Positions 18,876-27,628 of a stretch of DNA of 64,000 bases are shown here, piece after piece. How positions within the stretch are numbered: position 1 is the stretch's first letter; each line of letters begins with the position of its first letter. This DNA comes from Methylobacterium sp. (GTDB lineage Bacteria; Pseudomonadota; Alphaproteobacteria; Rhizobiales; Beijerinckiaceae). The notes beneath the pieces are model-generated. The model was given only the letters and a program-made list of their open reading frames with translations. It was not told where the DNA came from and ran no database searches. The DNA lies in the NCBI GenBank assembly GCA_020253445.1, contig JADCBP010000005.1, positions 186,001-250,000 on the forward strand. Reading direction: 5' to 3'. A program made the position numbers and the translations under genes.

Positions 18876-19354
18876 CGATCCTGGCCCTTCCAGGAAAGGG
18901 CGACGATGAGCGTGAAGAGGCGGCGCGCGGTCTTGTGGTCGATGTCGATCTTGCCTTCGAGCCGCTCCATCACGAGGCCCGCGCCCTCGTCATGCACGCC
19001 GCGCCGGCCCATGTCGATGGCCTCGATGCGTTCGGGTGATGCCGTGCGGATCGCCTCGTAATAACTCTCGCAGATGAGGAAATAGTCCTTGATCTGCTTG
19101 CGGAAGGGCGAGAGCGAGAGGAGATGCACCACAACCGGGCTGCCATCCTCGAGGCGGATATCGAAGGAGAGCTTGCCCGCAAGCAGGCCGAGATAGAGCG
19201 TGAACGGCCCATCCAAACCCGGCGGTCCGAACAGGTTTTCCTCGATCAGATCGTAGATTGCGATGGCGCGCTCATGTTCCTGGTCTGGCGTGCCCCGCTC
19301 GATCGAAGCCTCGTCGAGCGTGATGGCAACCAGTCGCTTGTTGGTGCCGGGCAT
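18872..19354 (-). CDS. UPF0262 family protein
   Basis: A 160-residue conserved alphaproteobacterial protein of unknown function, recognised by VAITLDEASI, HERAIAIYDLIEENLF, PFRKQIKDYFLICESYYEAI and HKTARRLFTLIVALSW. No enzyme motif or membrane segment is visible. The start MPGTNKRL is chosen because the family begins there; GGGAGGGTGA, which overlaps the hisD stop, serves as ribosome binding site. The gene sits 4 bases after hisD and overlaps the phosphatase gene by 4 bases, so the three are translationally coupled. Confidence 0.9.
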   Translation of the reverse strand: MPGTNKRLVAITLDEASIERGTPDQEHERAIAIYDLIEENLFGPPGLDGPFTLYLGLLAGKLSFDIRLEDGSPVVVHLLSLSPFRKQIKDYFLICESYYEAIRTASPERIEAIDMGRRGVHDEGAGLVMERLEGKIDIDHKTARRLFTLIVALSWKGQDR

Positions 19355-19358
19355 GGCC

Positions 19359-20654
19359 TCACCCTCCCGAGAGCCGCAAGGAGACCGAGCGCGCATGAGC
19401 CTGCAATCCCTCTGCCTCGCCGAGGGTGACCGCCGCCGGGCCGATGGCGCGAAGCTGCTCCGGCCCGCAGCGCAGCAGCGAGGTGCGCTTCATGAAATCG
19501 AGCACGCCAAGGCCCGAAGCAAAGCGCGCGGAGCGCGCGGTGGGCAGCACGTGGTTCGAGCCGCCGACATAATCGCCGATCGCCTCCGGCGTGTTCTCGC
19601 CGAGGAAGATCGCGCCGGCATCGCGAATATCCGCGGCCACCAGGTCCGGGTCGGCGGTCATGATCTCGAGATGCTCGGGCGCGAGGCGGTCCGAGAGGCG
19701 CGCGGCCTCCGCCATGTCCTTCACGAGGATCACCGCGCCATTCTCGTGCCAGCTCGCGCCGGCAATGGCCCGACGCTGGAGCGTCGCAAGCTGGCGCTCC
19801 ACCTCGCGGGCGACGGCTTCCCCGAGGGCGGCATCATCCGTGATCAGGATCGATTGCGAGGCTGCGTCATGCTCGGCCTGCGCGAGAAGATCGGCGGCGA
19901 TGAAATCCGGGCGGGCCGTCTTGTCAGCGATCACCACCACTTCGGAGGGGCCGGCGATCATGTCGATGCCGACTTGCCCGAAGACGAGACGCTTCGCGGC
20001 GGCGACATAGGCATTGCCGGGGCCGACAATCTTGGAGACCGGACGGATGGTCGCGGTGCCATGGGCGAGGGCGGCCACGGCCTGCGCGCCGCCGATGCGG
20101 TAGATTTCATCCACGCCGCCAATTCCGGCCGCCGCCAGCACCAGGGGAGAGACAACGCCATCCGGCGCGGGAACGACCATCACCAGCCGCTCGACGCCGG
20201 CGACCTTCGCCGGAATGGCATTCATCAGCACGGAGGACGGGTAGCTCGCCGAACCGCCGGGCACGTAAAGCCCCACGGCCGAAATCGCGGTCCAGCGCCA
20301 GCCGAGTTCCACGCCGAGCGCATCGGTGAAGCGGGTATCGGAGGGCTTCTGCCGCTCATGGTAGAGGCGGATGCGGCTGGCCGCGAGTTCCAGCGCCGAA
20401 AGATCGCTCGCCGGGCAGCGGGCGCGCGCCTGCGCCAATTCGCCGGCGCCGACCCGCATGGGAACCTGGGTGAAATCGATGCGGTCGAAGCGTCGGGAAT
20501 AATCGGCGAGCGCGGCATCACCGCGCGCGCGGACATCCGCGAGAATGGCTTCGGTTGCGCGGTTCACATCTTCCGAAACCTCGCGCTTCAGACCCAGAAG
20601 TGCCTGAAAGCGCGTCTCGAAATCCGCATCTTGGGTGGAAAGCCGAAATACCAT
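19359..20654 (-). CDS. hisD: Histidinol dehydrogenase
   Basis: Catalyses the last two oxidations of histidine synthesis, L-histidinol to L-histidine, with zinc and NAD. Family blocks are ALYVPGG-type GLYVPGGSASYPSSVLMN, the GPSEVVVIAD loop, LLAQAEHDAASQ (zinc ligand His and Gln) and the C-terminal FMKRTSLL. The start MVFRLSTQDADF gives 431 aa, the normal length; upstream in-frame codons run into the 62-bp repeat array and look non-coding. First gene of the hisD - UPF0262 - phosphatase operon; the other his genes of this window are 40 kb away. Confidence 0.95.
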   Translation of the reverse strand: MVFRLSTQDADFETRFQALLGLKREVSEDVNRATEAILADVRARGDAALADYSRRFDRIDFTQVPMRVGAGELAQARARCPASDLSALELAASRIRLYHERQKPSDTRFTDALGVELGWRWTAISAVGLYVPGGSASYPSSVLMNAIPAKVAGVERLVMVVPAPDGVVSPLVLAAAGIGGVDEIYRIGGAQAVAALAHGTATIRPVSKIVGPGNAYVAAAKRLVFGQVGIDMIAGPSEVVVIADKTARPDFIAADLLAQAEHDAASQSILITDDAALGEAVAREVERQLATLQRRAIAGASWHENGAVILVKDMAEAARLSDRLAPEHLEIMTADPDLVAADIRDAGAIFLGENTPEAIGDYVGGSNHVLPTARSARFASGLGVLDFMKRTSLLRCGPEQLRAIGPAAVTLGEAEGLQAHARSVSLRLSGG

Positions 20655-20779
20655 GGTCGTCCAGAATCCGCGATCGCGCCGCCGAGGAGCTCGTCCTTTT
20701 GTTACCGGGCCAAAGGCGCGCCCGCAATGCGCGAAAAATTGCAAGGCCGGTCTTCGCGCCGGAGCGATCGCGGCCCTTA

Positions 20780-20935
20780 AAGCATTTTCAAGCGAAGTGG
20801 GCACCGGTTCGCGCAAAGAAAATGCGATCAAGAAAAAAGAGAAGCATTTTCAAGCGAAGTGGGCACCGGTTCGCGTCAAGAAAATGCGATCAAGAAAAAA
20901 GAGAAGCATTTTCAAGCGAAGTGGGCACCGGTTCA
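20780..20935 (+). repeat. Three-copy tandem array of a 62-bp interspersed repeat
   Basis: Copies start at 20780, 20842 and 20904 with a strict 62-base period. Copies 1 and 2 differ at only two or three bases near GGTTCGCG; the third is truncated after about 31 bases, exactly where the murA stop codon (20933-20935, minus strand) begins. Core AAGTGGGCACCGGTT; tail purine-rich (ATCAAGAAAAAAGAG). The same family appears at 3268, 40508 and 41207. It fills most of the hisD-murA gap. Confidence 0.95.
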
Positions 20936-22222
20936 CGCGCGAATGCGTTCCACCTGCGCGCCGCAATGCTGGAGTTTCGCCTCGAGCTGCTCGAACCCCC
21001 GATCGAGGTGATAGACGCGGTTGATCATCGTCTCGCCCTCGGCCGCGAGCGCGGCGATCACGAGGCTGACGGAAGCGCGCAGGTCCGTGGCCATCACCGG
21101 TGCGCCCTTGAGCACCGGCGTGCCTTCCACGATGGCGGTGTCGCCATCAAGGCGGATTTTCGCGCCGAAACGGGCGAGTTCCTGCACATGCATGAAGCGG
21201 TTTTCGAAGATGGTCTCGGTGATGCGCGCGGTGCCGTTGGCCTTGGTCATCAGCGCCATGAACTGCGCCTGGAGGTCTGTCGGGAAGCCGGGGAAGGCTT
21301 CCGTTTCGAGGCTCACCGGCGCGATGCCATTCCCATTGCGGCGGATGCGGATGGAATTCGTTTCGCTGGTGACGGTCGCGCCGGATTCCGCGAGTCGATC
21401 CAGCGCCGATTGCAGCAGGATCGGCTGCACATCGGTGAGGGTTACGTCGCCGCCGGCCATCGCGGCCGCGAAGGCATAGGTGCCGGCCTCGATGCGATCG
21501 GGCAGCACGCGGTGATGCGCGCCATGCAGAGAACCCACGCCCTCGACTTCCAGCGTCGAACTGTCAATGCCCGAAATCCTGGCACCCATCTTGACGAGGC
21601 AGCGGGCGAGGTCGCCCACTTCCGGCTCGCGCGCGGCATTGCGGATCACGCTGGTGCCCTGCGCGAGCACGGCGGCCATCAGCGCCGTATGCGTGCCGCC
21701 GACCGTCACCTTCGGAAAACAGATCTCGCCGCCCTTCAGGCCCCTCCTGGCCCTGGCCAGCACATAGCCGCCCTCGATCTCGATCTCGGCACCGAGTTTC
21801 TCGAGCGCCATGAGCAAGAGGTCGACCGGGCGGGTGCCGATGGCGCAGCCGCCGGGCAGCGACACTTTCGCTTCGCCCATGCGCGCGAGAAGCGGCGCGA
21901 TGACCCAGAAGCTCGCACGCATCTGCGAGACGAGTTCATAGGGCGCGGTGGTATCGACGATGGTGGCGGCGTTGAGCTTGACGGTCTCGCCGTCCTCGTC
22001 GCGCTCGCCGATGCGTTTGCCCGCGACCATGACATCCACGCCATGGTTGCCGAGGATGCGCTTCAGCATCCGCACGTCAGAAAGGCGCGGCACATTCTCG
22101 AGAACGAGCGTCTCCGGCGTCAGCAGGCTCGCGATCATCAGCGGCAGGGCCGCGTTCTTCGCACCGGAAATCGGGATCGTGCCGTTCAGCTTGGCTCCAC
22201 CCACGATCCTGATTCGATCCAT
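20933..22222 (-). CDS. murA: UDP-N-acetylglucosamine 1-carboxyvinyltransferase
   Basis: First committed step of peptidoglycan synthesis: adds enolpyruvate from PEP to UDP-GlcNAc; target of fosfomycin. The start MDRIRIVGG has GGAG 8 bases upstream and gives 429 aa. Active-site loop [15 protein letters not shown] contains Cys126, so the fosfomycin-sensitive Cys is kept. Other blocks are SGAKNAALP at 19-27 and [14 protein letters not shown] 57-aa gene lies 69 bases upstream on the same strand. Its stop codon directly abuts the third copy of the 62-bp repeat. Confidence 0.96.
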   Translation of the reverse strand: MDRIRIVGGAKLNGTIPISGAKNAALPLMIASLLTPETLVLENVPRLSDVRMLKRILGNHGVDVMVAGKRIGERDEDGETVKLNAATIVDTTAPYELVSQMRASFWVIAPLLARMGEAKVSLPGGCAIGTRPVDLLLMALEKLGAEIEIEGGYVLARARRGLKGGEICFPKVTVGGTHTALMAAVLAQGTSVIRNAAREPEVGDLARCLVKMGARISGIDSSTLEVEGVGSLHGAHHRVLPDRIEAGTYAFAAAMAGGDVTLTDVQPILLQSALDRLAESGATVTSETNSIRIRRNGNGIAPVSLETEAFPGFPTDLQAQFMALMTKANGTARITETIFENRFMHVQELARFGAKIRLDGDTAIVEGTPVLKGAPVMATDLRASVSLVIAALAAEGETMINRVYHLDRGFEQLEAKLQHCGAQVERIRA

Positions 22223-22291
22223 GAGGCTCACTCCTTGTTCGGTTCGCGCTCGTCTGCCATGGGAGGGACGGAATGGCAAACCCGCTCTTGG

Positions 22292-22465
22292 TCAACCCTC
22301 CTGATCGCCCCTGGATGGCAGTTCGGGCGAAAGAGCGGCGTTGGCCTCCGCCGCCTTGCGCTGGCGGGCCTGCTCCTTCCTCTTGCGCAAATTGTCGCGC
22401 AGGGCTTGCGCCAAACGCGCCGCGCGCTCCTTTTCAGACTGACCGGCCTTGACCTTTTCGTTCAT
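22292..22465 (-). CDS. Small basic helical protein upstream of murA
   Basis: A 57-residue open frame from ATG 22465 to TGA 22292. The middle is a highly charged helix rich in Lys, Arg, Glu, Gln and Ala (QSEKERAARLAQALRDNL then RKRKEQARQRKAAEANAALS), ending SRGDQEG. GGAGG stands 12 bases before the ATG, with a closer GGCGG. It is on the murA strand, 69 bases upstream, so probably co-transcribed. I recall similar short proteins upstream of murA in other Rhizobiales, which supports a real gene; function unknown. Confidence 0.7.
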   Translation of the reverse strand: MNEKVKAGQSEKERAARLAQALRDNLRKRKEQARQRKAAEANAALSPELPSRGDQEG

Positions 22466-22581
22466 TCCGCCTTGTTCCTCCGCGAGAGGTGCTTGCGCCG
22501 TGTCAATGCCCAGGCCTCAAGCGAGAGGCAAGACTGGGCTTCGATGCATTTTGCCCCATCCGGGGCACGACATGGGGTTGA

Positions 22582-23826
22582 TTGACTTTGTTCAATTACG
22601 CGAAAGCCTTCCGCGCCGTCCGGCAGACGCTCGAAAGCGAACGTCGCTATCGCGTTTTTCAGGAAATCGCCCGCGACAGCGCCCGTTTTCCCTTCGCCAT
22701 CTGGAACGGGCCGGCCGGCCCGCGCGAGGTCACGGTCTGGTGCACGAATGACTATCTCGGAATGGGCCGCCACCCGGACGTGATCGCGGCGATGGTGGAG
22801 GCCGCCGAGCATGGCTCGGTGGGCGCGGGCGGCACGCGCAACATTTCGGGCAATTCCTCGGCCCTCGTGGCGCTTGAGGAAGAGCTTGCAAGCCTGCATG
22901 GCAAGGAAGCGGCTCTCGTTTTCTCCTCGGGCTATGTCGCGAACCAGTCTGCGATCGCGGCCATCGGCGGCGCATTGCCCGATTGCGTGATCCTCTCGGA
23001 TAGCGATAACCACAACTCCATGATCGAGGGGGTGCGCCGCGCGAATCGCGAGCGCGTGATCTTCCCGCATAATGATCTCGAGGCGCTCGGGAAATTGCTG
23101 GCCGGGATCGCGCCGGAGCGCCCCAAGCTCATTGTCTTCGAGAGCGTCTATTCGATGGATGGCGATGTCTCGCCCATCGGCGAGATCTGCGCGCTCGCCC
23201 GTAAACACGGTGCCATGACCTATATCGACGAGGTGCATGCCGTGGGCCTCTATGGCCAGCATGGCGCGGGCTATGCCGAGGAATCCGGCACGATGGGCGA
23301 GCTGGATGTCATCCAGGGCACGCTCGGCAAGGGGTTCGGCTGCTTTGGCGGCTATATTGCGGCAAGCTGTGAGGTGGTGGACGCCGTGCGCTCCACCGCG
23401 CAGGGTTTCATCTTCACCACCGCCCTGCCCCCGCCCGTGGCGGCTGCGGCGCGGGCTTCCATCCGGCATCTGAAGCAATCCGGTGCGGAGCGTCTGGCCC
23501 AGCGCCGTCAGGTGACGCGCACCAAGACCCGGCTGGCCGAGGTTGGTATTCCCGTGCTCGACAACCCCACCCATATCGTTCCGGTGATGGTGCGCGATTC
23601 CGCAAAGGCCAAGCAAGCGAGCGACCTGCTGCTGGAGCGCCACAACCTCTACATCCAGCCGATCAACTACCCGACCGTGCCGCGTGGCACCGAGCGTCTG
23701 CGCGTGACACCGACGCCCTTCCACACCGATGGGATGATCGACCATCTGATGGAGGCGCTGGTCGATGTGTTCGATGCGCTCGATCTCCCGCGCGAGAATC
23801 TCCCGCACCGCCTCGCGGCGGAATGA
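22582..23826 (+). CDS. hemA: 5-aminolevulinate synthase
   Basis: PLP enzyme that condenses glycine and succinyl-CoA to 5-aminolevulinate, the first step of heme synthesis in alphaproteobacteria. Conserved blocks are [31 protein letters not shown] and [12 protein letters not shown] with Schiff-base Lys250. No ATG is in frame at the N-terminus; translation starts at TTG 22582 or TTG 22588, just before the family's NYAKAF. An out-of-frame ATG at 22572 precedes it. A rare start codon could keep synthesis low (inference). 414 aa, about the normal length. Confidence 0.93.
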   Translation: MTLFNYAKAFRAVRQTLESERRYRVFQEIARDSARFPFAIWNGPAGPREVTVWCTNDYLGMGRHPDVIAAMVEAAEHGSVGAGGTRNISGNSSALVALEEELASLHGKEAALVFSSGYVANQSAIAAIGGALPDCVILSDSDNHNSMIEGVRRANRERVIFPHNDLEALGKLLAGIAPERPKLIVFESVYSMDGDVSPIGEICALARKHGAMTYIDEVHAVGLYGQHGAGYAEESGTMGELDVIQGTLGKGFGCFGGYIAASCEVVDAVRSTAQGFIFTTALPPPVAAAARASIRHLKQSGAERLAQRRQVTRTKTRLAEVGIPVLDNPTHIVPVMVRDSAKAKQASDLLLERHNLYIQPINYPTVPRGTERLRVTPTPFHTDGMIDHLMEALVDVFDALDLPRENLPHRLAAE

Positions 23827-23853
23827 GGCTGGAAAACCCCATTCCCGAGATGC

Positions 23854-23879
23854 AAAGCCGGGCCTGACCCGGCTTTTTC
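23854..23879 (+). terminator. Intrinsic terminator after hemA
   Basis: AGCCGGG-CCTGA-CCCGGCT stem-loop followed by TTTTT, 28 bases after the hemA stop. The opposite strand has only a short T run, so it serves mainly the plus strand. Confidence 0.85.
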
Positions 23880-23895
23880 ATGCGCGCGGCTCGAT

Positions 23896-23943
23896 CCTCA
23901 CTTCTTGAAGGGGGCCTTGCCTCACTTCTTGAAGGGGGCCTTG
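23896..23943. repeat. 24-bp perfect tandem duplication at the phasin 3' end
   Basis: Two perfect 24-base copies (23896-23919 and 23920-23943). On the minus strand each encodes KAPFKK plus a stop codon, so the last codons of the phasin gene, with its stop, are repeated just downstream. Confidence 0.95.
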
Positions 23944-24395
23944 GAGGCCGCATCCTTCGCCGCAGCCACCGTTTTCTCCACGGCGTCGCGGGCCTTGTCC
24001 TGCACCTTGCGGGTCTCGTTCACGATATCGGCCGCGGCGGCGCGGGTTTGCGCCTGCAGGGCCTGCCCGGCATCCTGGATTTGCCCGCGCAGGGTTGCGA
24101 AACTCTGCGTCATATACTCGGTCTGGAGCTTCATGACCTCGTCGATCGACTTCGCGCGAACAAGGTTGGCCGCGAGTTCGAAGGCGGCGTTCACGTTCTG
24201 CTCGGTAAAGGCCATCGCCTTGCGGCGCATTTCCAGCGCCTGCTTCTGGGCGTTGCCGGCTTTCTCGTCGATGCCGCGCGCGGCTTCGTCGGCGGCCTGC
24301 ATCATTTTCTCGAAACCGGTCCTGGCCTGCTTGACGCTGCTGTCCATCGCCTTGCGAACCTCATCCGGCACGTTGAGCGGATGTTCGTTTGTCAT
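23922..24395 (-). CDS. Phasin-family protein
   Basis: A 157-residue, almost entirely helical protein of the phasin type, proteins that coat polyhydroxyalkanoate granules. The core is VRKAMDSSVKQARTGFEKMMQAA, with MAFTEQNVNAAFELAANLVRAKSIDEVMKLQTEYMTQSFATL being the family's typical segment. A Lys/Ala-rich tail ends ASKAPFKK. The start MTNEHPLNVP has a strong AAGGAG 8 bases upstream. Granule binding is inferred from family; no PHA synthase gene is in the window. Confidence 0.88.
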   Translation of the reverse strand: MTNEHPLNVPDEVRKAMDSSVKQARTGFEKMMQAADEAARGIDEKAGNAQKQALEMRRKAMAFTEQNVNAAFELAANLVRAKSIDEVMKLQTEYMTQSFATLRGQIQDAGQALQAQTRAAAADIVNETRKVQDKARDAVEKTVAAAKDAASKAPFKK

Positions 24396-24628
24396 GTCTT
24401 TCTCCTTCCCGCGCCGGCCAAGCTTGTTCAGGCCGGCTTCCTCTGAATTGGTTTGAGCATAACACCTTTCCGGCCCGTGCGTTAAGGATGTTTCCGCTTT
24501 CCCGCGTGGGGAACCGGGGTCTTGCATGGACCTTGCTCGCCTCCCGATTTATTGAAAAACAGTAAAGAGCTGTCTCAGAATGGGTCAGCTTGTGGCCTGG
24601 AACGGTCGCGGTGGCGTAAGAGGTTGGT

Positions 24629-27628
24629 ATGGCAAGCGAGTCCGCGACCCGATTTGAGCAAGGTCTGGCAGAGCATCTTGGAGCCGAGGCGGCGCGTCTT
24701 CTTGCCGAAACGCCGCATGGCGCGATTCTTCTGGGCACGGAAGGCCTGATCTGGGCAAATGAGCCGGCCGGCCAAAGCCTCGGTCTGCCGCGCGAAACCT
24801 TGATGGCTCGCGGGCTTCCGGCCTCCGCGCCGGGCACCCGGCGGCTGGAGAGCCTGCTTGCGGGCACGCCTTCCTCCGCACCCAGCCTCGAACGCCTGCG
24901 CTTCTTCGTTGGCCTCCGGGGCGTGATGCGCCTTGCCGGCTGCCGTCGCCTCACCCTGGCCCATGGCCAGCCGGGGCTGCTTGTTGTTTTCCTGGATGAA
25001 GAGCCGAATCCTGCCGAAGCCGGCCACTGGCCGAAGCCCTTGCTGATCGCCGAGCCTATGCCAAAGGCCATGTCAAAGCCCATGTCAAAGCCCATGCCCG
25101 AGGGCCCGGCCGAGGAAATCCCCCCGGCGGCAGAAGCCCTGGCAGCAGAAGCCATGGCAGCAGAAACCATGGCGGCTGCTCAGCCGCCGGCCCCGGTTCC
25201 CTCTGTGCCGCTCTGGCTCGGCCAGCCCGAGGGCGCGCGCCAGTCGCGCCGCTTCCTGTTCTCGCTGGATGCCGAGGGTCGGGTCCTGAGCGTCACACCC
25301 CCGCTGGCGGAAACTGTCGGGGTTCTGTCGGCGGCGATTGAGGGTCATCTCCTTCCCGATGTGCTGCGGCGCCATGACGAGGCAGCCGCCGATCGAGTGA
25401 CCGAGGCTCTGGCCGCCGGCGAAACCTTCTCGGGCATTCGGGTCATCTGGCCGGTCGATGGCCGAACGGCCTTCGTGCCGGTGGATCTCTCCGCCCTGCC
25501 GCTTGTCAGCACGCAGGAGGGCCTGACGGGGTTTTCCGGCTTCGGGCATTGCCGCATCGATCAGGCCCGGATCGAGCCGGTCCCCGTTCTTCGGGATGCG
25601 GCCCCGGAGGCCGGAGAGGCGGCATCCGAGGACAGGCCAGCTCAAGCTTTCGTTGCCGATTTTCTGACGATGGATGTCGTTGAGCCTGCAGAGGCACCGG
25701 AAAAGGAACAGCCGGTCGAACATTTGCCGGAGCAGCCCGGCCAGCTCGCAGCAGACATGGCCGAAGGCGAAAGCGCCACGCAAGCCTCGTTCGCCGAAAC
25801 CGACGAGCCCGCGTCGGACCCGGCATCGCTCGATAAGGTCGCGGCCGATCTGGAAGCTTTCGTGCGCGAGCAGGTGCACGATTCGCCGCCGCCATCCGCT
25901 GCGCCGAAGGCTTCCGAGCCATCCGATGAGGCGGCGAAGATCGTCTCATTGCGCACGGGGCAGCCCACGCAACCCATGCCTGGATTCAAGCGGCAGGGCC
26001 TCTCGATGACCGAGCGCAATGCATTCCGCGAAATCGCCAAGGCGCTGGGCGCCCGCTACGACGAGGACACGCCGCCGCCCGCCGAGATGCCCGCGCCGGA
26101 AAGGCGGCATGCCGGGGCGCCGCAGATGCCGCCCCCGGCCAGCCTCGCCGGAACGCCGCCGGGCCTGCTCGATTGCCTGCCGATCGGCCTGCTGGTGCTG
26201 CGTGGCGATGAGGCGCTTTTCGCCAACCGAACGCTGCTTGACCTGGCGGGCTACGCTGATCTGGCGCAGTTCCGCGCGGAGGACGGCACCCGCGCCATCT
26301 TTCGGAAGGGCGTGCGCCCGCGCGAGGCGACCGGTACCATCGAAAGCGTGGTGCTGACGAGCCGCGAAGGCGAGATCATGCCGGTGGATGCCCATCTCCA
26401 GCTCGTGGATTGGGAAGGGTCGCCCGCGACGCTCATCTCCCTGCGCCGGGCGGTGGAACTGGAGCAGGGCAGGGCCCTGCGCAGCGTGGCGCAGGATCTC
26501 ACGCGCGCCCGCGCCGATATCTCCGAACTTCGTGCCATCCTTGATACCGCGACCGATGGAGTCGCTATCCTCGACGAAAAGGGCACGATCCTCGGCCTGA
26601 ACGGTGCCGCGCAGGCGCTGTTCGGCGTGGAGCAAAACGAAATCGTGGGTGAAAGCTTCACCCATCTGCTGCATCGCGACAGCCATGCCGAAGCGCTCGA
26701 CTACCTCGAGGGCATGCGCAGCGCCTCCGGCATGCGCTCGGTCTTCAATGATGGCCGCGAAATTTCGGGGCGCGAGAAGAAGGGCGGCCGGATTCCGCTC
26801 TTCATGACACTCGGGCGCATCTCGGACGAGGAGCCCAAGCGGTTCTGCGCGGTGCTGCGCGACATGACCGCCTGGAAACGCGCGGAAGCGGGCCTCACCG
26901 AGGCGCGGCAGGCAGCCGAGATGGCAAATGCCAAGAAGGGTGATTTTCTCGCGAAGATCAGCCATGAGATCCGCACGCCGATGAACGCGATCATCGGCTT
27001 CGCCGACCTGATGCAGGAGGAGCGCCTCGGCCCCCTCGGCAATCCGAAATACAAGGAATATCTGGGGGATATCCGCACATCCGGCCAGCATGTCGTGAGC
27101 CTGGTGAACGACCTGCTGGATCTGGCGAAGATCGAGGCGGGCCGGATGGAGCTGAACTTTGCCGCGATCGATCTCAACGCGATCGTGGCGAGCACCGTGG
27201 CGCTCATCCAGCCGCAGGCAACGCAGAATCGCGTGCTCGTGCGCACTCAACTCGCGCAGAACTTGCCGCCTGTCGTGGCAGACGAGCGCTCGATCCGCCA
27301 GATCGTGCTCAACATGCTCTCGAATGCCACACGTTTCACCGAAGCGGGAGGTCAGGTGATCGTCTCGACCTCGATGCTCTCGACCGGCGAGGTGGCGATC
27401 CGAATCCGCGATACCGGCATCGGCATGACCGCGAACGAGATCGAGCAGGCGCTGGAGCCTTTTCGTCAGGTTGGGCGGGACCGCGCGAAGGGCGGGACCG
27501 GCCTCGGCTTGCCGCTTACCAAGGCGCTGGTGGAAGCCAACCGCGCGAATTTCGACATTTCCTCGAAGCCGGGCGAGGGCACGATGGTGGAAATCATCTT
27601 CCCGCCGACGCGCGTGCTGGCGGAGTGA
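24629..27628 (+). CDS. Large PAS-domain sensor histidine kinase (PdhS/PleC-like)
   Basis: A 999-residue cytoplasmic kinase with no membrane segment. The N-terminal half has divergent PAS-like segments separated by Pro/Ala/Glu-rich linkers. A clear PAS domain spans about 620-760 (LRAILDTATDGVAILDEKGTILGLNGAAQALFG). HisKA follows with KISHEIRTPMNAIIGFADLM (His779), and HATPase_c with NMLSNATRFT, DTGIGM and GTGLGLPL. The kinase core resembles PleC/DivJ/PdhS sensors that act on DivK and control polarity and the cell cycle in Rhizobiales; this assignment is inference. The linker contains short repeats (MSKPMSKP, AAEAMAAE). Ribosome binding site AAGAGG. The 3' end overlaps the convergent transpeptidase gene by 35 bases. 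Confidence 0.85.
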   Translation: MASESATRFEQGLAEHLGAEAARLLAETPHGAILLGTEGLIWANEPAGQSLGLPRETLMARGLPASAPGTRRLESLLAGTPSSAPSLERLRFFVGLRGVMRLAGCRRLTLAHGQPGLLVVFLDEEPNPAEAGHWPKPLLIAEPMPKAMSKPMSKPMPEGPAEEIPPAAEALAAEAMAAETMAAAQPPAPVPSVPLWLGQPEGARQSRRFLFSLDAEGRVLSVTPPLAETVGVLSAAIEGHLLPDVLRRHDEAAADRVTEALAAGETFSGIRVIWPVDGRTAFVPVDLSALPLVSTQEGLTGFSGFGHCRIDQARIEPVPVLRDAAPEAGEAASEDRPAQAFVADFLTMDVVEPAEAPEKEQPVEHLPEQPGQLAADMAEGESATQASFAETDEPASDPASLDKVAADLEAFVREQVHDSPPPSAAPKASEPSDEAAKIVSLRTGQPTQPMPGFKRQGLSMTERNAFREIAKALGARYDEDTPPPAEMPAPERRHAGAPQMPPPASLAGTPPGLLDCLPIGLLVLRGDEALFANRTLLDLAGYADLAQFRAEDGTRAIFRKGVRPREATGTIESVVLTSREGEIMPVDAHLQLVDWEGSPATLISLRRAVELEQGRALRSVAQDLTRARADISELRAILDTATDGVAILDEKGTILGLNGAAQALFGVEQNEIVGESFTHLLHRDSHAEALDYLEGMRSASGMRSVFNDGREISGREKKGGRIPLFMTLGRISDEEPKRFCAVLRDMTAWKRAEAGLTEARQAAEMANAKKGDFLAKISHEIRTPMNAIIGFADLMQEERLGPLGNPKYKEYLGDIRTSGQHVVSLVNDLLDLAKIEAGRMELNFAAIDLNAIVASTVALIQPQATQNRVLVRTQLAQNLPPVVADERSIRQIVLNMLSNATRFTEAGGQVIVSTSMLSTGEVAIRIRDTGIGMTANEIEQALEPFRQVGRDRAKGGTGLGLPLTKALVEANRANFDISSKPGEGTMVEIIFPPTRVLAE

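Noticed and set aside
20780-20935. Possible small CRISPR array (three regular units)
   Set aside because: The entire 62-base unit is repeated, with no variable spacers, and no cas genes are near.
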